A stretch of DNA of 43,256 nt, taken from NCBI RefSeq assembly GCF_013283785.1, contig NZ_JABCPZ010000076.1, positions 1-43,256 of the forward strand, in the 5' to 3' direction. Of this stretch, positions 1 to 7,813 are shown one piece after another. How positions within the stretch are numbered: the stretch's first letter is position 1; each line of letters starts with the position of its first letter. A model generated the notes under the pieces. The model saw only the letters and a program-made list of their open reading frames with translations. It did not search any database and was not told the DNA's origin. The DNA is from Nonomuraea antri (lineage in GTDB: Bacteria; Actinomycetota; Actinomycetes; Streptosporangiales; Streptosporangiaceae). The translations under genes were made by a program, and so were the position numbers.

Positions 1-123
1 CCCATCGGCCGTTTCCGTTCCCCAAGCCTTCCCTCCCCTCGGCCCTCCCCATGGTCAGGCGGGCGAGGCTGGCGATGGTCCGACTGGTTGCGGCGAGAGG
101 CGTCTTGCATGAGGTGACACGGC

Positions 124-172
124 GGGCGTAGTGGTCGACCCAAGCGGTCTACTTCGATCGACCACCACGCCC
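124..172. repeat. Long inverted repeat in gene-poor left edge
   Basis: Arms at 124-138 and 158-172 are complementary over 15 bp with one mismatch, and a few further pairs are possible outside, around a 19-base loop. There is no T tract on either side, so it is not a standard terminator. The function is unknown. The rest of 1-560 holds no gene I can support apart from one doubtful small ORF. Confidence 0.5.
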
Positions 173-282
173 GTCCCGGAGATGGGCCTGCCGCACGCAC
201 ACCCTCTTCGAGCACATCACGCCCCCCGTTCAAGCCCCCTTGCCGTGAAGGCATCCGAAGCCAACCGTGAGCGATGCTTTAC

Positions 283-468
283 CTACAGCAACCGCACACC
301 CGAATCCCCACGACCGAGGCCACCCCACCCCTCAGACCGCTTCTCACAATCCCGGACACCTCCCGCGATCCTGCGCCATCCCATGAACAAGAGCAGGAGG
401 ACAACGGCGTAGGAGATGACGAGGCGCTTGTAGGAGACCTGGCTGAGGATCCGACTTCGATGGCCCAT
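283..468 (-). CDS. Doubtful small membrane protein (61 aa)
   Basis: This ORF would encode a short basic N-terminus followed by one hydrophobic helix (about residues 16-30, LVISYAVVLLLLFMGW) and a polar tail. The first 35 codons have the high third-position GC of real genes here, and the later ones do not. No ribosome binding site is visible before the ATG, and in-frame stops lie just upstream. It sits just past the terminator of the tRNA gene. I do not recognise a family, and it may be a chance ORF. Confidence 0.25.
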   Translation of the reverse strand: MGHRSRILSQVSYKRLVISYAVVLLLLFMGWRRIAGGVRDCEKRSEGWGGLGRGDSGVRLL

Positions 469-509
469 GGGGGCGCAGGGTCCGTGGGGGGTGCATCATC
501 AGGTGAACG

Positions 510-553
510 AAAAAACGCCCCTGCCCGTCGATAGTTCGACGAGACAGAGGCGG
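510..553 (-). terminator. Rho-independent terminator of tRNA-Ala
   Basis: On the minus strand an imperfect GC-rich stem (about 516-531 against 536-553, loop 532-535, with two mismatches and one bulge) is followed directly by six T residues (510-515). It starts 12 bases after the tRNA 3' end, so it fits termination of a monocistronic tRNA transcript. Confidence 0.7.
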
Positions 554-564
554 TTCTGTTTGTG

Positions 565-637
565 TGGAGCTATGGGGATTCGAACCCCAGACCTCCTCCA
601 TGCCATGGAGGCGCGCTACCAACTGCGCTATAGCCCC
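565..637 (-). tRNA. tRNA-Ala, anticodon GGC
   Basis: The minus strand folds into a standard 73-nt cloverleaf. The acceptor stem is GGGGCTA/TAGCTCC with discriminator A, the T arm carries GGTTCGAATCC, and a five-pair anticodon stem (CCTCC/GGAGG) encloses the loop ATGGCAT. The anticodon GGC reads alanine codons GCC and GCU. The 3' CCA is not encoded (CAC follows), so it must be added by a nucleotidyltransferase. No second copy of the tRNA 3' end was seen in the window, so there is no sign of an integrated element here. Confidence 0.95.
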
Positions 638-828
638 TGGTCACCGCCTCGAGTCCTCCCGTTGCGGCGCTCCGAGAGCATATAGCCATCTGGACCCATT
701 CGCATAATCGCGCCCGCCCCGCCTACTCGTTCAACCCTCCGCCCGATCTGCACACAGACGCCCACAGGCGTTCCCTGGACGCTCATGCACGTTCCATGAA
801 CACCCACAGACGCTCACCCCGCCCACTT

Positions 829-918
829 CTTGGCCGACACCCTCTCGCCCGACACCCGTTCGCCCGACGCCATCTTGGCCGACACCCGTTCGCCCGACGC
901 CATCTTGGCCGACACCCT
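829..918. repeat. 30-bp tandem repeat
   Basis: Two exact 30-bp copies abut at 851-880 and 881-910. A partial copy of the unit's first 7 bases follows, and a degenerate partial copy (TCTTGGCCGACACCC) precedes at 829. The unit contains CGCCCGACGCCATCTTGGCC. There are no spacers between copies, so it is not a CRISPR array. Confidence 0.85.
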
Positions 919-1077
919 CACCCGATACCCCTTGCACGATCTCGCCCGATACCCCACTCGCCTGATGCCCCTCGCACAACGCCCTGCCGGTTCCCATTCG
1001 GGAAGTTGCGACTTCGCCGCCACGCTGTCGCGTTGTCATCCGGCTAGCCAGGCCGAAAGCTGCCGTGCGTACTCGAT

Positions 1078-1179
1078 TTGTCGTCTGACGCCTGTTGCTC
1101 ACCGTCATGGCTCCCCCGCACGCCCCGATTCGTCGTCCGAACGCCTGTTGCCTCACCGCCGCGACTCCCCCGCACACCT
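1078..1179. repeat. Imperfect ~51-bp tandem duplication
   Basis: Segments 1078-1126 and 1129-1179 share the order GTCGTC, GACGCCTGTTGC (second copy GAACGCCTGTTGC), CTCACCG and CTCCCCCGCAC, with scattered substitutions and 1-base indels. It is an old local duplication with no coding evidence. Confidence 0.6.
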
Positions 1180-1366
1180 CTCCTACTTCTGGCTAGGGAC
1201 GGCGGGGCCACTCCTAGCCACCTCCTCCGCCAGGACGCCCGTCAGAACGGCACTCGTCTCACCACCAGCGACCCACCTCCCGTCTCCACGACCAGCCCCA
1301 AGGGAGGCCCCAGGCCGAGAACGCCATAGGCTCCGGCAGCCCCATCCAGCCGCACCAACGCGCCGC

Positions 1367-2419
1367 TCAGCCGCGAGTCCTCGTTGCATGTGATCCGTAT
1401 GGCGCTCTGGTGCGGGTCCCGCCGTCTCGGGTTCTGGCCAGGAGGACGGCGAGGCCGTCCAGGTGGCGGTTCAGGCCGAACTCGAACAGCGAGTCCAGGT
1501 CCAGGTTCAGGTCCGGGCTCATCAGGACGCCGGCCAGCGTCGGGTACGCGCCGTCGGCGAACAGGGCGGTCAGGTCGGGTTCGCGGGTTTGGATCCACTC
1601 GTCGTCGGTGAGGCCGGTGTCGGTGCGGGCCTGTTCTTCGGGTTCGAGGCTGGCGGCCGTACCGCGGACGAAGTTGGCCAGCGACACGGTGACGTGCAGC
1701 ATGGCGTTGGGGTCGAGCCCGAGGCCGTGCACGGCGCGCAGCAGCCACTCGGTGTGCGCCATGCCGCCAGGGACGAACTCCGGCCTGGTCAGCGAGATGG
1801 CCTGGGCGAGCCAGGGGTGGCGGCGGTAGATGCGCCACTGCAGGCGTAGCGACAGCTCCACCTGGGCGCGCCAGCCGCGGGGTGGCCGGGCGGGCAGCGG
1901 ATCCCCGGCGTAGGCGGCGTCGGCCATGAGGTGGACGAGTTCGTCCTTGCCCGCGACGTGCCGGTACAGCGACATCGCGGAGACGCCGAGTTCGGTCGCG
2001 AGGCGGCGCATGGAGACGGCGGGCAGGCCCTCACCGTCGGCGATCTGGATGGCGGCGCGGACGATGCGCTGCCTGGCGAGGTCCTGCGGAGGGCGTGCGG
2101 GCGGGTCCTGGTCGCGGCCGGTGACCACGGTGCCTACCCCGGGTACGGCACGGGCCAGCCCTTCCTCCTGCAGCCGGCTGAGCACCTTGGTCGCGGTGGC
2201 CATGGCGACCCCCCAGTCTCGGGTGATCTGCCGGGTGGATGGCAGTTTGTCACCTGCGGCCAGTTCGCCGGTGGCGATGCGTTTCCGCAGTTCCTCGACG
2301 ATTCGGAGGTATGGCGCGTCGGATCGGTCCGTCGATGCCGTCGATGGTCTCGAGGACATGCCTGGTCTCTCTGGCATTCCTGCATCACTCCCGTCTCGTT
2401 CGTTTCGGTCGTTCGCCAA
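1367..2419 (-). CDS. GntR-TetR fusion transcriptional regulator
   Basis: This 350-aa protein carries two DNA-binding domains. A GntR-type winged helix (about residues 36-100, with KLPSTRQITRDWGV and VPGVGTVV) is followed by a TetR-type helix-turn-helix (about 117-165, with AVSMRRLATELGVSAMSLYRHV) and a tetracycline-repressor-like ligand-binding C-terminus. Fusions of this type are known in actinomycetes and usually repress a neighbouring detoxification or export gene. It is transcribed divergently from the FAD monooxygenase at 3095, which is its likely target. The start is uncertain: the ATG at 2419 gives the full frame, but a methionine at residue 15 would also keep both domains. Its 5' end borders a long GGTTCC repeat field. 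Confidence 0.88.
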   Translation of the reverse strand: MANDRNERDGSDAGMPERPGMSSRPSTASTDRSDAPYLRIVEELRKRIATGELAAGDKLPSTRQITRDWGVAMATATKVLSRLQEEGLARAVPGVGTVVTGRDQDPPARPPQDLARQRIVRAAIQIADGEGLPAVSMRRLATELGVSAMSLYRHVAGKDELVHLMADAAYAGDPLPARPPRGWRAQVELSLRLQWRIYRRHPWLAQAISLTRPEFVPGGMAHTEWLLRAVHGLGLDPNAMLHVTVSLANFVRGTAASLEPEEQARTDTGLTDDEWIQTREPDLTALFADGAYPTLAGVLMSPDLNLDLDSLFEFGLNRHLDGLAVLLARTRDGGTRTRAPYGSHATRTRG

Positions 2420-2454
2420 CCCCTGCCACGCCTGGCTCCGGGCACCGGGCCTGG

Positions 2455-2935
2455 GTTCGCAGCTCGGTCCCGGGCCTGGTTCCCGGGTTCCGGTTCCGGG
2501 TCCTGGTTCCCGGGTCCTGGTTCCCGGGTCCGGGGCCCGGGGTTCCGGGCCCGCGTTCCAGGTCCGCGGGTTCCAGGTCCGCGGGTTCCAGGTCCAGGTC
2601 CAGGTCCGGGGTCCCGAGTCCGAGGATCCGGGTTCCGTGTCCGCGGTTCCAGGTCCGCCGTTCCAGGTCTGCGGGTTCCAGGCTCAGGTCCGGGATTCCA
2701 GGCCCGGGTCCGCGGCTCCAGGTCCGGGGTTCCAGGTCGGCGGCTTCAGGTCCAGGTCCGGAGCGCCAGGTCCGGAGCTCCGGGCCGGGGATTCAGGTCC
2801 AGGCGCTGGCCCCGGAACGAGGCTCGCGGCTCGGTCCCGGCCCAGGCCCCAGGTTCCGGTTCCAGTTCCGGTTTCGAGCCTGGATCCCAGGGTTGGGGTT
2901 GGTCCCAGCCATGATCCCGATCCAGGTCCGGGTGC
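2455..2935. repeat. Degenerate GGTTCC/GGTCC repeat field
   Basis: About 480 bases consist almost entirely of variants of GGTTCC and AGGTCC/GGGTCC. In places they form clear 15-bp units, for example GGTTCCAGGTCCGCG at 2569-2583 and again in part at 2584-2598. Several reading frames stay open only because the unit lacks stop codons, and no frame gives a recognisable protein. The field fills most of the 675-base divergent intergenic region between the GntR-TetR regulator and the FAD monooxygenase. Confidence 0.85.
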
Positions 2936-2955
2936 GGTTCTGGTGCGGTTCTGTC

Positions 2956-3005
2956 CTAGTGCACCTCCTGCCATCCAACCACGTGGCGGCCACTCGGTGC
3001 ACTAG
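2956..3005. promoter_or_regulatory. Candidate operator: spaced inverted repeat
   Basis: Perfect 10-bp inverted half-sites CTAGTGCACC (2956-2965) and GGTGCACTAG (2996-3005) are centred 40 bp apart, close to four DNA turns. Each contains the self-complementary GTGCAC. They lie immediately upstream of the predicted promoter of the FAD monooxygenase and at the edge of the repeat field. The position suits binding by the divergent GntR-TetR regulator, which is inference. Confidence 0.55.
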
Positions 3006-3022
3006 TGCGGGACTCCCGAGTA

Positions 3023-3051
3023 TTGCCTGGAAAGTGGCGCGATCCTATGGT
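3023..3051 (+). promoter_or_regulatory. Sigma-70-like promoter of FAD monooxygenase
   Basis: A -35-like TTGCCT (3023-3028) and a -10-like TATGGT (3046-3051) are separated by 17 bases. This would start transcription about 35 bases before the ATG at 3095. The inverted repeat at 2956-3005 lies directly upstream. Confidence 0.5.
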
Positions 3052-3094
3052 TCGCGTACGACGTACACCACCGCACTGGAGAGCGAGCCGCACT

Positions 3095-4495
3095 ATGCGC
3101 AACCAGAACATCCTGATCTCCGGCGCCGGCGTGGCCGGACCCGCACTCGCCTACTGGCTGGCCAGGTACGGATTTCGTCCCACAGTCGTCGAGCGGGCCC
3201 CTGCGCTGCGCCCCGGCGGTCAGGCGGTGGACTTCCGTGGCGCGCCGCAGTTGGACGTGCTCGACCGCATGGGCATGCTGCCGACCGTCAGGGCGGCGGC
3301 GACCGGAATGGGTGACATAGTCATCGTCAACGCCGCGGGGCGACGGTTGTCGAGCCTGCCCGCCGAGGTGTTCGGCGGTGAGGTGGAGATCCTGCGCGGC
3401 GACCTGTCGCGCATCCTGTACGAGGCCTCATTGCCCGGCACCGAGTACATCTTCGGCGACTCCATCACCACGCTCACCGAGACCGGGGACGGCGTGCACG
3501 TCACGTTCGAGCGGTCGCCGACGCGGACGTTCGACCTAGTCGTCGGCGCGGACGGGGTGCGATCGAAGGTACGCGAGCTGGCGTTCCCGCCGGTGGAGCC
3601 CGTCCACCTGGGCCTGTACGGCGCGATCTTCACCGTGCCCGACGAACTCGGCACCGGCAGCCAGGGCCGGATGTACAGCGTCCCCGGTCGCTGCGCCACG
3701 ATCCAGGGCACCCGGGCCTCGCTCGACTTCGCCTCTCCTCCCCTGGACTACGACCACCGCGACCCGGCCGCGCAACGAGCGCTGATCTCACGCGCGTTCG
3801 ACGGGCTCGGCTGGCGGGTGCCCGAACTGCTGGCGGCCATGGACGAGGCCGTCGACTTCTACTTCGCCCCCGCCTGCCAGCTCGTGCTCGATCGGTACGC
3901 GGCGGGACGCGTCGTCCTGGTCGGCGACGCGGGTTACGCACCCGGGCCCGGCGGGATGGGTACGGGGTTGGGAGTGATCGGGGCGTACGTGCTGGCGGGA
4001 GAGCTGACCTCGGCCCGGGGTGACCATCGGGCGGCGTTCTCGGCGTACGAGACGCTCATGCGCCCATATATCGCTACGTGCCAGAGCCAGGCCAAGGGGG
4101 CGGACAAGTACCTGGTTCCGCAGAAGAGGTCCCAGATCTGGACGCGTAATCAGATGATGCGGCTTTTGCCGTACATGCCGGGGAAAAACATGATCAAAAG
4201 GATGACCGAGCGCGCCGCCAGTGCCATCACGCTCAAGAACTACAACGACAGCAGCAACCTGCATATCACCACTCCGGCCGCCGCCCATCGGGGCGTCCCT
4301 GCCGCCGCCCATGTCAGCGCTCACACCGACGTCCATACCCGCGCCCGGACCGACGTCCATGCCCGGGCCAATGCCGACCGCAGGCTGACGTCGACGCCTC
4401 ACGCTGACTCCGCCACCGCTACAGCCACCGCAAACGCCTCCGCTTCCGCTTCCGCGACGGCCACGCCTCCTCGTGTGGCGCTCTCAGGTCATTGA
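3095..4495 (+). CDS. FAD-dependent monooxygenase with low-complexity tail
   Basis: This is a class A flavoprotein hydroxylase of the PHBH/TetX-like superfamily, using NAD(P)H and oxygen on an aromatic or polycyclic substrate. The Rossmann motif GAGVAG is at residues 10-15, the DG motif GADGVRS near 152-158, and the second FAD motif VLVGDAGYAPGPGG near 281. I chose the ATG at 3095 because the FAD fold begins there and GGAGAG lies 12 bases upstream; the 30 in-frame codons before it look non-coding. The normal enzyme seems to end near residue 390. The last ~75 residues (total 466) are Ala/Thr/His/Ser-rich and include an in-phase 24-bp duplication (4325-4348, 4349-4372, TDVHTRAR/TDVHARAN). This resembles the repeat DNA that continues downstream. 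The substrate is unknown; detoxification under the divergent GntR-TetR regulator is inferred. Confidence 0.88.
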   Translation: MRNQNILISGAGVAGPALAYWLARYGFRPTVVERAPALRPGGQAVDFRGAPQLDVLDRMGMLPTVRAAATGMGDIVIVNAAGRRLSSLPAEVFGGEVEILRGDLSRILYEASLPGTEYIFGDSITTLTETGDGVHVTFERSPTRTFDLVVGADGVRSKVRELAFPPVEPVHLGLYGAIFTVPDELGTGSQGRMYSVPGRCATIQGTRASLDFASPPLDYDHRDPAAQRALISRAFDGLGWRVPELLAAMDEAVDFYFAPACQLVLDRYAAGRVVLVGDAGYAPGPGGMGTGLGVIGAYVLAGELTSARGDHRAAFSAYETLMRPYIATCQSQAKGADKYLVPQKRSQIWTRNQMMRLLPYMPGKNMIKRMTERAASAITLKNYNDSSNLHITTPAAAHRGVPAAAHVSAHTDVHTRARTDVHARANADRRLTSTPHADSATATATANASASASATATPPRVALSGH

Positions 4496-4565
4496 ACGCG
4501 CGCGCGTGGGTTCCGGCCGCCCAAGACAGCGCAGGACACAAGCAACCGTCTGGCCAGGTCACGGC

Positions 4566-4637
4566 CACGGTCGCGATCACAGCCGCGGCCACGGTCGCGG
4601 TCAGAGCCGCAGTCACGGCTGCGGCTACGGGTTACGG
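4566..4637. repeat. 24-bp tandem repeat (three units)
   Basis: Units 4566-4589, 4590-4613 and the more diverged 4614-4637 share CACGGTCGCG followed by a TCA-rich then GCCGC segment. The period equals that of the duplication inside the tail of the preceding gene (4325-4372), though the sequence differs. Confidence 0.7.
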
Positions 4638-4722
4638 CCGCGGTTCGGCCCATCGACCGACCAACCAGTCGCGCGCCATCAACCACCGGGTCCTGTTCGG
4701 CGCGACACCCACGGCGGTCTGG

Positions 4723-4812
4723 GCGAACGGCGACGGCTGGGCGAACGGCGACGGCCGGGTGACCGCTCGGCCGGCCACGGTCTCCGCGCGGTCGGCGACG
4801 GTCTCCGCGCGC
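4723..4812. repeat. 18-bp tandem repeat plus ACGGTCTCCGCGCG copies
   Basis: GCGAACGGCGACGGCTGG (4723-4740) is repeated at 4741-4758 with one change. It is followed by two copies of ACGGTCTCCGCGCG, 21 bases apart, ending near 4812. No gene is seen. Confidence 0.7.
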
Positions 4813-5155
4813 TAGGCAACGGCTGGCTGGGCGCTGCGGGCTCGGGTGAGTGTCGGCGGGCGTTGGTTCCGCCGACGTGAGTGGCGCACCTGGCTGCTGG
4901 AGCGAGGCCCGATCGGTGGGTCGTCGTGCCGACAGGAGCCGCCGACACCCTGGTCGCCCAGCGGTCACCCGGCGGCGCGGCTCGGCCAAGAACGGTCACC
5001 CGGCAGCGCAACTCGCCCCAGCGGTCACCCCACCACAGCGGTCGCCCCGACAGCGCCCGCCGACAAAGGTTGCCCGACGGCAGTTGCCCGGCAGCGGTTA
5101 CCCGACGGCAGCTGCCCAACAGCGGGTTACCCGTTGGCACCGCCCGACCCGCGCT

Positions 5156-5385
5156 GCGCCGACCGCACCCTGCCGACACGACAGCGCCCGGTGACAACGG
5201 TTGCCCGTCAGCGGATACCCCTCAGCACCCGCCCGACAGCGCCGACCGCATTCTGCCGACACGACAGCGCCCGGTGACAACGGTTGCCCAACGGCGGTTG
5301 TCCAACCGCCGTTGGCGACAACGGTTGCCCGTCAGCTGTTGCCGACAACGGTTGCCCGTCAGCGATTACCCCTCAGCACCCGCCC
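5156..5385. repeat. Interleaved direct repeats, 83- and 151-bp spacing
   Basis: A 51-bp segment at 5156-5206 recurs at 5239-5289 with two mismatches (period 83). A 36-bp segment at 5199-5234 recurs at 5350-5385 with two mismatches (period 151). Both contain the core GACAACGGTTGCCC, which appears four times (near 5193, 5276, 5317 and 5344). This looks like a mosaic of repeated local duplications. Confidence 0.8.
5288..5315. repeat. 13-bp perfect palindrome with 2-base centre
   Basis: Arms CCAACGGCGGTTG (5288-5300) and its exact complement (5303-5315) flank TC. It would form a very stable hairpin in RNA or a cruciform, but no T tract follows on either strand. It lies inside the repeat mosaic, so it may be a by-product of inverted duplication. 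Confidence 0.7.
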
Positions 5386-5568
5386 AACAACGCTGGGCTG
5401 ACAGCACCTGCCCGACAACGGTCACCCGCCGCCACTCACCTGCCGCCACTCGGCCCAACGCTCCCCAACCGCCCAAAACCACCCCGAACCCGCGCCAAAC
5501 ACAAACCCGCCTCAACAACACTCCACAGCCGAGCCACCCGCAACCGAGCCACCCAGCCGCGCGACCCG

Positions 5569-6198
5569 TCAGACCTCCGCGTCCGGACGGTCGTCGCTGC
5601 TGATCGGCTCAGGCAGCGTGCCCGCGTTGTGCTCCACCAGCCGCCACCCCCGCCGCCCTTCCTCCAGCACCGACCACGAGCAGTTCCCCAGCCCGCCCAG
5701 CGCCGACCACAGCGGCTCAGGCAGCCCCAGCAGCTCGCAGATGCCCAGCCGCAGCGCGGCCCCGTGCGAGGCCACGACGAGCAGGCCGTCGTCGTCGAGT
5801 CTGGCGGCCCAGCGCCGCATGGCCCCGGCCACCCGGGCGGCCACCTCGGTCACCGGCTCGCCGTCGGGCGCCTCCCAGGCCGCGTACTCCTCGGGCCACT
5901 GGGCGGCGATCTCGTCGCGGGTCAGGCCTTCCCACTGGCCGCCGCCGCGTTCGCGGAAGTCCTTGTCGACGGCCACGTCGAGCCCGACGAGACGGCCGAG
6001 CGCGAGCGCGGTGTCGTTGGCCCGCCGCAGGTCGGAGGAGACGATGAGGGTCGGCCGCAGCGACGCGAGCAGGGAGCCGGCCCTGGCCGCCTGGGCGAGG
6101 CCGGTCTCGTCGAGCGGGATGTCGGAGTGCCCCTGGAAGCGATGTTCGACGTTCCACAGGGTCTGCCCGTGCCTGAGGCAGACGATGCGCTTGCTCAA
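5569..6198 (-). CDS. Histidine phosphatase family protein
   Basis: This 209-aa protein of the phosphoglycerate-mutase-like fold starts directly with its catalytic motif LRHGQT (RHG at residues 9-11, phospho-accepting His10). The downstream pattern EGLTRDEI and the second histidine in VVASHGAA are present. Such enzymes remove phosphate from small molecules (the GpmB/CobC type); the substrate cannot be told. I place the start at a TTG whose last two bases overlap the TGA stop of rsfS (TTGA). The in-frame codons further upstream lie inside rsfS and look non-homologous. Coupling to rsfS in this way suits the usual actinobacterial pair rsfS - phosphatase. Confidence 0.88.
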   Translation of the reverse strand: MSKRIVCLRHGQTLWNVEHRFQGHSDIPLDETGLAQAARAGSLLASLRPTLIVSSDLRRANDTALALGRLVGLDVAVDKDFRERGGGQWEGLTRDEIAAQWPEEYAAWEAPDGEPVTEVAARVAGAMRRWAARLDDDGLLVVASHGAALRLGICELLGLPEPLWSALGGLGNCSWSVLEEGRRGWRLVEHNAGTLPEPISSDDRPDAEV

Positions 6199-6590
6199 GT
6201 GCGCGCCCGCTGGATGTTGGACTGCAGCACGCTCTCGGGAAGGCCGATGGCCGGGCAGTCCTTCCACAGGCGCTCGAGCGCGTAGAAGGTGCGGTCTTCC
6301 TCGTGCTGGACGTGTACGACGATGTCGATGTAGTCGAGCAACACCCAGCGGCCCTCGCGCTCGCCCTCGCGGCGCACGGGCTTGGCGTCCGCCTCGATGC
6401 GCAGGCGGTCTTCGATCTCGTCGACGATGGCGCGTACCTGGCGGTCGTTGGTGGCGGAGCAGAGCAGGAAAGCGTCGGTGATGACGAGCTGCTCGCTGAC
6501 GTCGTAGGCGAGGATGTCATCGGCCAGCTTGTCGGCGGCCGCCTCTGCGGCGATGCGGACGAGCTGGACGGCTCTGTCAGATGCGGTCAC
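6195..6590 (-). CDS. rsfS: Ribosomal silencing factor RsfS
   Basis: RsfS (Iojap/DUF143 family) binds ribosomal protein L14 and blocks subunit joining under starvation. The 131-aa length and the typical core are present: ILAYDVSEQLVITDAFLLCSA, ERQ-like NDRQVRAIVDEIED, and the conserved segment WVLLDYIDIVVHVQ with the YALERLW end. The start is a GTG; AGGAGG lies 13 bases upstream, a little far. Its stop overlaps the TTG start of the phosphatase. In most actinomycetes nadD lies directly upstream, but here an opposite-strand gene (6784-7776) separates them, so rsfS must have its own promoter in 6591-6783. Confidence 0.95.
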   Translation of the reverse strand: MTASDRAVQLVRIAAEAAADKLADDILAYDVSEQLVITDAFLLCSATNDRQVRAIVDEIEDRLRIEADAKPVRREGEREGRWVLLDYIDIVVHVQHEEDRTFYALERLWKDCPAIGLPESVLQSNIQRART

Positions 6591-6783
6591 GATGCGGGTC
6601 TATCCTCCTGAGTTGACTGCCCTACCTTGAGGTTACCCTTCCGGACCGACACCCCACCTCTGAGTATCGGCGAGTGTCCCGAACCTTCACCGATTCGTCC
6701 GGTTATTAGGGCAAATATGACGACTTGGTGAGCGGGCACTTGCGCACACCCACCGCCGCCCGCCCCTCGGTAGGGTCGAGGCC

Positions 6784-7776
6784 GTGGGCGGGGTGAAGAT
6801 CAAGGGCATCTCGTACGTCTGCGACGGCGTGCCCGCCGAGGCCGTGCGGCGCGATCTGCGGGCGATCAGGCGAGATCTGCACTGCACCACCGTCATGCTG
6901 ATCGCCTCGGACCACGCGGCCCAGGTCGCCGCCGCCGAGGCCGCGCTGGAGGCCGGGCTCGACGTCCATCTCCGGCCGGACCTGTCCGGCCGCTCCCGCG
7001 CCGAGCTCCTCGCCAGGCTCGCCCGCACGGCCGTCGCGGCCGAGGAGCTGCGGGCGCGTCATCCGGGCCGGGTCACGCTCGTCCTCGGCACGGAACTGTC
7101 GGTCACCACGTCAGGCATGGTCCCCGGGCCGGGCGTCCTCGTCCGGCTGCGGGTCCTGATCCGCTGGGGGCACCTGTTCAGACGGCGCATCACGCGCAAG
7201 CTGAACGCGCTGCTCGGCGAGGCCCTGGCCACCGCCCGCAGGGACTTCCACGGCCCGATCACGTACGCGGCCGGCTACTGGGAGGACGTCGACTGGTCCG
7301 CCTTCGACCTCGCCGGCGTGAACCTCTACCGGATGGGCCCGGACCCGGCGGCGTACCAGGCACGGCTGCTCGGCCTGCTGCGAGACGCCGGCAAGCCGGT
7401 GGTGATCACCGAATTCGGCTGCGGCGCGCACATCGGGGCCGATCTGCGCGGCCCGGGCTCGTTCATGATCGTCAACTGGTTCGCGAACCCGCCCCGGGTC
7501 AGGGACGGCCACGTACGGGACGAACGCACCCAGGCGCGCTACCTGTCCGAGCTGATCGAACTTTACGACCGGCACGGCGTGCACGGCTGTTTCGTGTTCA
7601 CCTTCGCCATGCGCGACTTCCCCCATCGCCCGGATCCGCGCGCCGACCTGGACATGGCCGGGTTCGGCCTGGTCAAGACAGATCCGGCCGACCCGGGACG
7701 CTGGACGCCCAAGGCCGCCTTCCACGAGGTGGCCCGCCGCTACACGCCCCACGCAACGCCCCCGGACCCGCAGTGA
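6784..7776 (+). CDS. Glycoside-hydrolase-like TIM-barrel protein
   Basis: This 330-aa cytoplasmic protein has a TIM-barrel glycoside hydrolase pattern: a strand-rich N-terminus (KIKGISYV), LVLGTELSV near the middle, DLAGVNLYR, and PVVITEFGCG (about residues 206-215), whose Glu occupies the usual nucleophile position of clan A hydrolases. Similar actinomycete proteins are often labelled 'abortive infection protein', a name I would not trust. No signal peptide is seen. The GTG at 6784 is taken as the start; a second GTG three codons on is equally possible. It is transcribed against its neighbours, splitting nadD from rsfS, and converges with nadD 37 bases away. The substrate is unknown. Confidence 0.75.
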   Translation: MGGVKIKGISYVCDGVPAEAVRRDLRAIRRDLHCTTVMLIASDHAAQVAAAEAALEAGLDVHLRPDLSGRSRAELLARLARTAVAAEELRARHPGRVTLVLGTELSVTTSGMVPGPGVLVRLRVLIRWGHLFRRRITRKLNALLGEALATARRDFHGPITYAAGYWEDVDWSAFDLAGVNLYRMGPDPAAYQARLLGLLRDAGKPVVITEFGCGAHIGADLRGPGSFMIVNWFANPPRVRDGHVRDERTQARYLSELIELYDRHGVHGCFVFTFAMRDFPHRPDPRADLDMAGFGLVKTDPADPGRWTPKAAFHEVARRYTPHATPPDPQ

Positions 7777-7813
7777 GCGCACCCACGGCCACCCAACGGC
7801 CGCGAACAGCCCC

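Larger units (their letters stand above)
638..1366. other. Gene-poor spacer with short tandem repeats
   Basis: This 730-base stretch lies between the tRNA gene and the GntR-TetR regulator. ORFs can be drawn in several frames, but none shows a recognisable domain, and their sequences are Pro/Arg/Asp-rich repeats of the kind random GC-rich DNA gives. Two local tandem duplications are listed separately. Confidence 0.6.
4496..5568. other. Gene-free repeat-rich spacer
   Basis: This is about 1.07 kb between the FAD monooxygenase and the histidine phosphatase. ORFs can be drawn in every frame but are Arg/Pro/Thr-rich and show no domain. The stretch is built of short tandem repeats and palindromes, the clear ones listed separately. 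I see no RNA gene in it. Confidence 0.65.

Noticed and set aside
565..637. tRNA-Ala as the attachment site of an integrated element
   Set aside because: No direct repeat of the tRNA 3' end and no integrase gene was found in the window.
851..910. Repeat array that might be CRISPR
   Set aside because: The two 30-bp copies abut with no spacer, and no cas gene is present in the window.
1926..3005. Long plus-strand ORFs across the GGTTCC repeat field
   Set aside because: They stay open because the repeat unit has no stop codon in that frame; they give Gly/Pro/Ser-Arg repeats and overlap the antisense of the GntR-TetR gene.
4881..6285. Overlapping 240- and 333-aa ORFs in the spacer before the phosphatase
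   Set aside because: Composition is Arg/Pro/Thr-rich repeat; the right part is antisense to the phosphatase and rsfS. No domain or ribosome site.
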